From: Effrenium voratum
Lineage: Eukaryota > Sar > Dinophyceae > Suessiales > Symbiodiniaceae
Length of the DNA: 64,000 bases
Assembly: GCA_963377175.1 (NCBI GenBank)
Contig: CAUJNA010003320.1
Coordinates: 93,501 to 157,500, forward strand
Reading direction: 5' to 3'
Of the stretch, positions 54,181 to 62,600 are shown piece by piece; positions within the stretch are counted from its first letter, which is position 1; every line of letters begins with the position of its first letter. Under the pieces are notes generated by a model. The model was not told the DNA's origin. It worked only from the letters and a program-made list of their open reading frames with translations, and searched no databases. Made by a program: the position numbers and the translations under genes.

Positions 54181-54223
54181 TCCACTCCCTCAACACCCTT
54201 GGTTTCGCCTGTGAAACTGTTCG

Positions 54224-54839
54224 GAACTCTTTGCTGGAGCAGGGGGTTTTTCAGCGGCACTTCAACGTAAAGGGCTTCGCACTTTGACAGCATTGGATTT
54301 GCATCATGGACCCCATCATGACCTTTCACGAGTCTCCACAGCAACTCATTCTACAACTGGTCTCTATGTCACTTATTTGGTTTTTGCATGGAGCCGCGCT
54401 CGACATGCGATCAAGAATGTGGCTCGGGCTAGAGGTCGGGAGCTTCTGGGGGTACAGCTAGCAGCTTTTCTGCAGTGTTGATACGCATATGCTTGGAGAA
54501 GAATATTGCGTTTACACTGGAAAATCCCTGGGGGTCCCTGCTCTGGAAGTTTCATCCCATTGCCGAGCTCCTCAAAGATCCTCGTTGTTGTCTAGTCGTT
54601 TTTGATGCTTGCATGTATGGGTCACCGTATAGGAAGAGCGCAGCAATCCTCACCAACAGACCTGAGCTTTTAGCGCTGGCCAGACGTTGCAATGGACAGC
54701 ATCGACACGAACAGCCTGGAAAGTGAAGCGCGGCGACAAGTGGGTCTACGAGAACAAGACCACCATGGCCGGAGCCTACTCAAAGGCCTTGGTGGAGGCG
54801 TGGACCAGCAAGATAGTCTCGCTGGCCCAGGATTCCTTC
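54224..54839 (+). pseudogene. DNA methyltransferase-like domain, broken
   Basis: A frame from 54224 begins ELFAGAGGFSAALQRKGL and then TALDLHHGP, the AdoMet-binding motif I and following acidic strand of C5-type DNA methyltransferases. After a frameshift near 54475 it continues RICLEKNIAFTLENPWGSLL, with an ENP motif, then VVFDACMYGSPYRKSAAILT, and after another shift a tail with GDKWVYENKTTMAGAYS. The Pro-Cys catalytic motif expected between these is not visible; the region is shortened to FAWSRAR. The call comes from motif I and ENP. DIRS-1 and PAT carry a Dam-like methyltransferase here, while cytosine methyltransferases have been reported in dinoflagellate retroelements. It presumably methylated the element's DNA. 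Confidence 0.65.
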
Positions 54840-54886
54840 TGAGAAAATGGTGAGGACAATGGCTGGTTCTCACAGAAGGAGACAAG

Positions 54887-56029
54887 ATGTGGATGCGGAA
54901 GGGGTCAAGAACACCGACTCCTTCAAGCCCATCGCTGCCGAGGATGCCAGATCCTATATCAAGCAGGGGGTTGTCTTCGGCCAGCACACTAAGGAGGAAG
55001 CCCGTCGACTTGGCGGTGGGAACTTCAAAGGTGCATACCCTCAAGCCTCAAAAGCCGAAGAAGCCACCTCTGGTTGACCTTCAGAATCATCCTTTGCGGG
55101 CCTTTGTCCGCATGCGAGCCTCCAGGGTTACACAGAAGACTCTGGATCAGTATCATCGACAGATAGCGGGGTTTCATACATGGGCGAGGCGGCAGAAGCT
55201 GAGAGTGAACAAGGGCAACCTGGACGCTATGGTTGTCAAGTACATGACCTACATGCATGAGCGGGAAGGGGCTGAGCCTAGAGTTGGGTCCTATCTTATC
55301 TATGGTCTGCAGCTGCTGCAATGTGATATCCCAAAGGCTCTCTTTTTGCCGAAGGAAACTTTGGCCAGTTGGCGGAAGTTGAAGCCTGGGTCTATGCAGC
55401 TGCCAGTTCCGGAGGAGCTGATCTTCGATGTGGCGGTACAGCTGTCTCAGTCAAGGTTGGACTTCATGTGCCTTCTCCTGCTGCAGTTTGATGGTTGCCT
55501 TAGACCTAGTGAAGCCACCGGGCTGACATGGGACAATGTGGTGGAACCTGTGGGGCGCCGGTATCCTTGTTGGGCATTGGTGCTTTTTCCTGCGGAGATG
55601 CAATCTCGCTCGAAAACTGGCAAGGCGGATGATTCGATCCTTCTGGGGGATCTTCCAGAACGGAAATGGATGACGCAAGTGATGAACTACTTGCACAAGC
55701 GCACAGAGCATCGCCTGTTTCCGAACATCAGCTTAGCTCAGTATGAGCGGATTTTGCATAACACATGTGGGCTGCTTGAGTACTCGTCTCCGGTGGTCCT
55801 CCCTCACATAGTCCGACACAGTAGTGCTAGCAACGATGCTTGTCACCGTCGACGAGATCTACGGGCCATTCAAAAGCGGGGCAGGTGGGCAGCCAAGAGC
55901 TCTGTCAACAGGTATGAACAGCATGGTCTTCTACAACGAGCTTGGAAGTTTGTACCTGCGCGCCGGAAGAGCCAAGTCGAAAAGGAAAAGCAAAGACTGG
56001 TATCGGTCATCAATACCCGACTGAAGTAG
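54887..56029 (+). CDS. Tyrosine recombinase (integrase) of the retroelement
   Basis: 380 codons, uninterrupted. A SAM-like N-terminal domain (TLDQYHRQIAGFHTW, residues 85-99) is followed by the catalytic domain. Arg206 lies in GCLRPSEATGL, with Lys243 or Lys246 as the probable beta-strand lysine, His307 and Arg310 in PHIVRHSSAS, Trp334 in the usual His/Trp site and nucleophile Tyr343 in VNRYEQHG. The complete R-K-HxxR-H/W-Y set is present. The enzyme would join the circular DNA intermediate to the target at a short core without target duplication. The first 60 or so residues are proline-rich, and an overlapping frame from 54847 also looks protein-like, so the true N-terminus may be frameshifted. 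The stop is 41 bases before B1. Confidence 0.92.
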   Translation: MWMRKGSRTPTPSSPSLPRMPDPISSRGLSSASTLRRKPVDLAVGTSKVHTLKPQKPKKPPLVDLQNHPLRAFVRMRASRVTQKTLDQYHRQIAGFHTWARRQKLRVNKGNLDAMVVKYMTYMHEREGAEPRVGSYLIYGLQLLQCDIPKALFLPKETLASWRKLKPGSMQLPVPEELIFDVAVQLSQSRLDFMCLLLLQFDGCLRPSEATGLTWDNVVEPVGRRYPCWALVLFPAEMQSRSKTGKADDSILLGDLPERKWMTQVMNYLHKRTEHRLFPNISLAQYERILHNTCGLLEYSSPVVLPHIVRHSSASNDACHRRRDLRAIQKRGRWAAKSSVNRYEQHGLLQRAWKFVPARRKSQVEKEKQRLVSVINTRLK

Positions 56030-56070
56030 CGGTTTCTACCAGAGCCTGGATTGCATATCGGAATGGGTTG

Positions 56071-56265
56071 TGGTGCTGCATTTCATTTGAATTCCTTCAT
56101 TTCGGCATGATGATGGCTTCAGAAATTGCCATCGTCAAGTGCGCCCTTTTTAAGCGAGGTGCACTGGATGTAGCGCTGCAGCAACACATATCGAAATCAC
56201 AGCTGTCAAAAAGACAACAGCTTTTCGTGCTCTGGGCATAGGACAGTAGCATCAGTTGGATTGTA
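56071..56265 (+). repeat. Split direct repeat B1
   Basis: 195 bases from TGGTGCTGCATTTC to GGATTGTA. It differs from B2 (56374-56568) at only about two positions (AAATTGCC/AACTTGCC and CATATCG/CATTTCG). It overlaps A2 by TGTA. Confidence 0.95.
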
Positions 56266-56339
56266 CCACCTCCAAGGTCCCTAATCCCATTGAAGGCGGT
56301 TGGGATATGCCCGCAATTTACTCTCAAGCTTTTCCTGTT
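56262..56339 (+). repeat. Split direct repeat A2
   Basis: Identical to A1 over 78 bases. It directly follows B1, so the B1-A2 junction mimics the joined ends of a circular element. Confidence 0.95.
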
Positions 56340-56373
56340 TTCCCCCGTTGCCAGCCCTGGCCTTGAAAGGTTA

Positions 56374-56568
56374 TGGTGCTGCATTTCATTTGAATTCCTT
56401 CATTTCGGCATGATGATGGCTTCAGAACTTGCCATCGTCAAGTGCGCCCTTTTTAAGCGAGGTGCACTGGATGTAGCGCTGCAGCAACACATTTCGAAAT
56501 CACAGCTGTCAAAAAGACAACAGCTTTTCGTGCTCTGGGCATAGGACAGTAGCATCAGTTGGATTGTA
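56374..56568 (+). repeat. Split direct repeat B2 (right end)
   Basis: Second copy of B1, separated from A2 by about 34 bases, ending GGATTGTA at an AT microsatellite that is probably host DNA. Confidence 0.95.
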
Positions 56569-56670
56569 TATATATATGTATGTATGTACAATGCATATGT
56601 ATAGAGAGAGAGAAATATATATATATATATATGTATATATATGTGTGTATATATGTATATATGTACCTGG
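56569..56670. repeat. (TA)n/(TG) microsatellite at the element's right flank
   Basis: Alternating TA with GTAT and a GAGAGA patch. AT-rich, ATGCATATGT-containing sequence also flanks the left end, consistent with insertion inside such a tract. Confidence 0.85.
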
Positions 56671-56674
56671 CCAG

Positions 56675-59600
56675 GGCGAGGCAGCACCCGGGCCGGACTG
56701 GCTGGCGCAGTGGATCGATGAGGATGAGCCAAAGGAGCCAGAGGTGGAGGAGGCCGCACAGCCGAGCCGCCGAACCGAGGATTCAAGTGTCGAGTCAACA
56801 GGCCATGGTTCAAATCCGTTTTGGGATCCCATTTTGGAGGTTTTCGGTGAATTCACCACACTTGGGTTGCCAGGATGAAAGTTGCATAGGCTAGAAAAGG
56901 AAAGTGTGGAAAATGGGGGCAGGCCATGACTGAAGCGCTTGTGTTTTGTATTGGTGATTCGCGCTGACATGTTGAGAAAACCTTGTCCCGTCTTGCGCTT
57001 GTCTTCACAGAATGCAAGGTTTGGGAGAATCAGCCGCGGCAATCAAAGCTTGGTGATATTTGGACAATTCATCGCAGTGAGAAGCCAGGCGCCAAATGTG
57101 CCTGACCTCTACGTCTTCGGCTGCTCAGATCCAGAAGCCACTGCGCTGCTGTCTGGCCACTACAGGCCCATAAGTGAAAATCGGGAGATGTGGGTCAGCC
57201 AGGTCGTTTACTTGTTAGTGTACGCAAGGGCGTTGATTAGTCAGCCTTCCAATGCATTGCCTAAAAAAGTTTCTTCATCTCTCATTTGAAGAAGAACAGC
57301 CACTTCACATACGGGTCTCAAAAGACCTTACCCGTTTTTGTTCTTTTCTTGGAGATCCATTGCAGCTGTTACCCGCTCTTTTGCGTTTATGTCAAAACAA
57401 GGGTTCCTGAAGAGGACTAGTCTTGCCTTCATCCACAGGTGCAGCGGCTCCAACCACGGCAAACCTACCTGGGCCAAAGTGTCAGACGCGGAGGAGGCGT
57501 GTTGCCAATGCGTGCGGCGTCCCGAAGGGGAACGGGTTGGCTGGTTTCTCCATCTGCCAAAGTGACGACCTTGGATGCACAAGGACAGTTTGATTGACAT
57601 GAGACGTCTACATTGGATGTATTCAAAAAACCTTGATTGGTCGTTTTGATTGCTGGCTTCCCTTGCCACAAGAATCCTCCAATCTTGACCCACTGAGCCG
57701 CCATCACCACATGCAAATGGCCACCAGGCATGTTCAGTGCGCCTTACCATATGGAGGCTTTTTGAGGCCGTGTTTTTTGTTTATGTTTTGCTCCCTTTTG
57801 GCTTCTTGGCTTTTGGCTTCTTGGCTTTTCGGCTTCTTGCTGGTTTATGTGGCTTTTGGTGCTTTGACTTTTCACATCCTCTGCATTCCCAGTTCCTCTC
57901 CGGTAGTCCTCTGCTTTCCCGGTTCCTCTCCGGCAGGTGGCTATTTGGCTTTTGCACCCTGTAGTTGGTTTTTGGCGTTGCCGCACCCTCAGCACCACCA
58001 GTTCCTCTCCAGCAAGTGTTCTTTATATTCATGTTGATGTATGCATGCATGTAATCTATGTAATATATATATATATATGCATGATTGTATGTATGCACTT
58101 CTTCGCACATCATGGGAGGTGCCCGTTCAACCCCCCTGCTGCTTTTTTATTCTTTGCAGAAATTGACGCACCCTTTCTTCCATCGTGGCTGCCCCCAAAC
58201 CCTCCCGCTACTTTTTAGATTTTTCCACAGAAATGCACCCATATTTGATCCATCGTGCGGGGGCTGCCGCCCCCGCCAATTCCCCTGCTACTTTTCAAAA
58301 TGCATACATACATACCTACCTACCTTGCCGGACAGTAAGCAATTATCCTAAGGGTAGAGAGCCACCGCTACCTGCTGGTGATGCTGGGGGTGGTGGCGGA
58401 ACATGCGGGGAATATTGAAAGCGATGCTGGGGATGTTTCCGTGAGAAAATGCTGCAAAACACAACATTTTACAGGCCAAGACGAACAACGAAAGCAAATT
58501 CCACAAACATCCCAAAATAAATCCGCACCCCTACAATATGCCTTTTGCAAAACCAAGGCCTGAAGGGAGCATCACGTTGGTGAGGAGGGGGTTTGCGTTG
58601 ATGTGCTGACTCCTTTTTTCTTCCGGCGCAGGCAACCATGCGACCATTCTGGGTGTTCGTTGCTTTGCTGGAATCCCCAAATTCGGGAGTCAAATCTACA
58701 TTTGGCCCAATCCTGGTTGTTGTTGGGAAACATTTGTGATTTTTGCTTATTCCCGAAAGCATTGCGAAGGGTTCTTCCGGTAAAATCGCCAGCCTTATCA
58801 CACAGCTAAACTTGCACGAGCCAACTTGCACCAGCCCTATCGTATAGCTAAACTTATACGAGCCAACTTACACGAGCCAACTTGCGCGAGCCAACTTGCA
58901 CGAGCCAACTTGCACGAGCCAATTTGCCCGAGCCAACTTGCACGAGCCAACTTGCTCGAGTCAACTTGCACAGCCAACTTACACGAGCCAACTTGCACGA
59001 GCCAACTTGCACGAGCCAACTTACACGAGCCAACTTGCACGAGCCAACTTGCACGAGCCAATTTGCCCTAGCCAACTTGCATGAGCCAACTTGCACGAGC
59101 CAACTTACACGAGCCAACTTGCACGAGAACAACTTGCACGAGATGAGCCAACTTACACGAGCCAACTTACACGAGAACAACTTGCACAGCCAACTTACAC
59201 GAGCCAACTTGCACGAGCCAACTTGCTCGAGCCAACTTACACGAGCCGACTTGCACGAGCCAAATTGCCCGAGCCAACTTGCCCGAGCCAACTTGCATGA
59301 GCCAACTTGCACGAGCCAACATACACGAGCCAACTTGCACGAGAACAACTTGCACGAGATATCACGCAGCCAAATTCGCACGAGACATTTGGACACGAAA
59401 GTAATTAGTTAGTCTCTTAAGGCGGCGCGGTGGGACCGAACCCACCCTTCGAAAATGACACTCTCTGCGGGGATTTGCGTGGTCGATGTCCAAAAACTGA
59501 GGACTTTTTGTGATTTTTCTGAGGTGCCCGCGCGACCCTCTGCAGGGATTGGCGTGGTCGATGTCCAAAAACTGAAGACTTTTTACGATTTCTGAGCTGC

Positions 59601-62600
59601 GCGCGCGACCTTCTCCGAGGATTGGCGTGGTGGATGACACGAAATGCTAGTAAAATGCTACTTTTTCAAGTCGGAACGCGGGCTTGAGAGTTTGTCTCGT
59701 GGTCACGCGCCTGCTCTTCAAAAAGACCGGCCCGGCTCGAATCCTGCTTGGTCTCCGCGGCCTTGAAGTTAGAAAGTCCGGCTCAAATAGAAAGGTTGCC
59801 ATGTTGCGGTCAGCGCTGCACGCAGAGAACTTGCTCGGAGAACTTGCTCATAGAAACTTGTCCCGAGCTTGCGCAGCATACTTTTGCGTAGCACTTGCGC
59901 ATCGCAACTTGCTTAGAGCATGCACCCGCAGAGCAACTTGCTCTGAACACTTGGGCCGAGCACTTGCGCAGAGCAACACTTGTATAGAGCTCGCAACACC
60001 GAAGCTTATCAGTCACCGAGGGGCAAACTTTGCAGATATCCGCGGTAGCACGCGCGCACGCAACACCAACTCTTGAGCAACCACTCCACTGGCACCCCTG
60101 CATGTCGGCTCGCTTTGCTGGTCTTTGGTCACTTTCCATTATGCTTTCGGGCCACCCGTGGTTCTAGTTATGGTTTAGTGCGAAACCCCCACTTAACTGC
60201 TAAAAAAAATGCTCCCCTTCCAACGTCAACCAAGCCATGACACCGCGCAGGCCCATTGATGTACTCCGCTCAAAAAGCTTTTTGAAGGCGCCGCAGATCT
60301 GCCTCTACTGCTGGTCCGAGCCCAGCCTCTCCGGGTGGTGGCCCGAGCCCCGAGTGAGCAGGCTATGCCGTTCAGCCCGGATGTGGCCATGGTAGAATCT
60401 ATAGTCCATGGGTCCATAGAGCTTGGGCGCTTTCTCAACTGATTGCCAGACCTTCGAGGATGTACCATTGGGGTAGGTTCCAATTTGGACATTCCCTCGA
60501 ATACTCACTCCCTGAGAAGCCAACCAAAAAGATCACAAAGTTTGAGTCATACCATTTTGCAGCGAGATGGCACGAGTGAGCCTCAAGCCTGCATTGACCA
60601 TCTAGTAGGCTTTACTTTCAGGCTTCATGGAGGCTACAGGTAAGACCTCAATATGCCACTCTGAGCCAACCAAGATGGGCTTCCAACGCAAATTGATTTA
60701 TGCACCACGTATTCGTGCAAGTCCACTGAAGCATTCCGCTGTTGATCGCTTTGCAGACCGTCGGGGTTGCCTTTAAAACGAAGCAATCCAATCGAGCACC
60801 AAGGCCCCTGCTTCCCCTCGCCAGTATGCCTTTGAGAGTGTGAGGGCCATTTGATGCCAGAAGTGCGGCCTGCTCCCTACACAATGCCCCCGCCCTCTCA
60901 AGCTATCAGCCGGGACACGGATGAGCCAAAAGAAGTTGAGGACAAGAAGGTAAGCTCCCAGCACAACCCAAAACTTGTACTCGCCATCTTGTCCCTGGCC
61001 AATCGGTTTCACGATGCGACTCAGCTCGCAGCTCCCTTAGGTTTGGCACCTCCGTGGGCGGTGATGCAGTCATCGCCTTCCATCCAGACCCGCGCGCGGA
61101 GCCGCCGGAGTCAGGCGCGGGCACTGCTGTTGCAGGGCGACATCTCAGCGACGACAACCTTGCTTTCTGGCTATTTGGTTGGATCTTGGGACTTGAACTG
61201 TTTGGGGAACAGAGTATTTTCTGTTGGAGCCACAGAATAGAGAAAGACGTTTTGCAGAGGGGTCTTTGCAGCAACCAACTTTGAACCATGCGGTTTTTGC
61301 TTTGGTCAATTGTGAGTCGAGGCTGCAAGAAGCTGTTGGTGTTGGAACTTTGTTTGTCTTGCTCGCCAGGCCTCTCATTGTTTCGGTCCTACACCTAAAC
61401 GCATCTGATAACAGCGGAATGGCACATGCATGCTGGGACATATTTTCCAAAGTACAGGACGTGCAGGGCTTTGAGGTGCAAAACTTCCCAGCAGATGCCC
61501 CGATTATGGAATTATTTGGCCGTGGGTCAACACCAATGGTACCATTTGGTGTAGGTGCACCACCCATTTTAGAACCTATTTTGGTGGTTGGATTGGGATG
61601 TTCACTGGTTTGGGTTTTGACCCATGGCCATTTATCTTTCCAATGGCTTAGATCCAAGACATCACGGTGAACCTGCGGCCGGAAGATACCTGCAGGCTGG
61701 CACGTACCCTTCAACGGCCCGGTGGACGTGGGTTTGGAGATCTCCAGCTCACCGTTGCGCCCTGAGCAAATGAGCAAAAGCGTTTGGGGAAGCGAAAGCA
61801 GCACTGGGGCTTGGTCTTGGGAAGGTGTCATGAAGACTATCTTTTCTTGGCTCCCAGCCATCCCTTTCCTTAGCCTTTTAGTTTTTTAGTGTTTAGTGGT
61901 TGGATTTCCGAATTTAACCCACCAAAAGTTAAACTTGTAGCGGGGGATTTGAGGGCAGCCCAGTTTTTTGGGTGTTCAGCATGCCAGGAAACTCGGAAGG
62001 TGCCGAAACATAACAGAATCCAAGAGGATCTGCCAACTGCCAGCACAGATGGGTGTCTCTTTTTGAGGCTTCGGGCCCCCAAAATGGGTGGGGTGTCCTT
62101 TTGGTTTCCCTTTAAGACCACCCGAAAGGGGGTACCAAAAAACAAAAAAGATTAGCATGGAGAGCAAAATTCTACCAGCATAGACCCAAGATAGCAAAAA
62201 TGAACTAAAGACGCCTATTCCAACACACCACCCGGCAGAGCGGCCACAAATAATTCTCAGAACAGCGTGCTCCGTCAATTCGCTTCCAAAACCTGCACAA
62301 GCAATATGATTGCAGCATTGGCACTCACTTTCCGGAGTTTGGTGGATTTGCTTAACGCGCCGCCTCTCAGAGCCGATGATTTGGCGGATTTGCCTAGCGT
62401 GTCGGCCAGAATAATTCTCACAATAGATTGCTCTGGCAATTCGCTTGCTAAACTTTGCATAGATAATGTTGCAGCATTGGCGAGGTTTGGTGGATTGGCT
62501 GAACGCGCCGCCTCTCAGCCAATGTCTTGGTCGATTTGCACAGCGCTTCGCCTCCCAGAGCTCCGGGAAGAATACGGGAAGACTACGGCGCCACGACCGG

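Larger units (their letters stand above)
50949..56568 (+). mobile_element. Tyrosine-recombinase retroelement (DIRS/PAT/Ngaro type) with split direct repeats
   Basis: The 5.6-kb element is bounded by A1 (50949-51026) and B2 (56374-56568). An identical 78-base A2 (56262-56339) and a near-identical 195-base B1 (56071-56265) sit together at the right, giving A1-ORFs-B1-A2-B2, the split-direct-repeat plan of PAT and Ngaro elements. Inside are a small ORF1, a gag-like ORF, RT with RNase H, a methyltransferase-like region and a tyrosine recombinase, all plus strand. TGTA lies at the left end of A1, the right end of B2 and the B1/A2 overlap, as expected if TGTA is the crossover core of a circular intermediate. 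The RT, RNase H and methyltransferase parts carry frameshifts and deletions, so this copy is not autonomous. No long target duplication is visible, as usual for this class. Confidence 0.9.

Noticed and set aside
50949..56339. Reading A1 and A2 as ordinary long terminal repeats
   Set aside because: They are only 78 bases, lack TG...CA ends, A2 is followed by B2, and the element encodes a tyrosine recombinase instead of a DDE integrase.
58808..59372. CRISPR-like array of short repeats
   Set aside because: The units are contiguous 14-bp tandem copies without unique spacers, and the genome is eukaryotic. The 38-bp minisatellite at 291-905 is rejected for the same reason.
58854..59412. 176-180-codon open frames on both strands
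   Set aside because: They come entirely from a 14-bp tandem repeat; the peptide period mirrors the DNA period and both strands are equally open.
61224..61670. 148-codon open frame as an exon
   Set aside because: It lies in the intron implied by the exact join of 61114 to 61696 and runs into a family A element; its peptide shows no recognisable domain.
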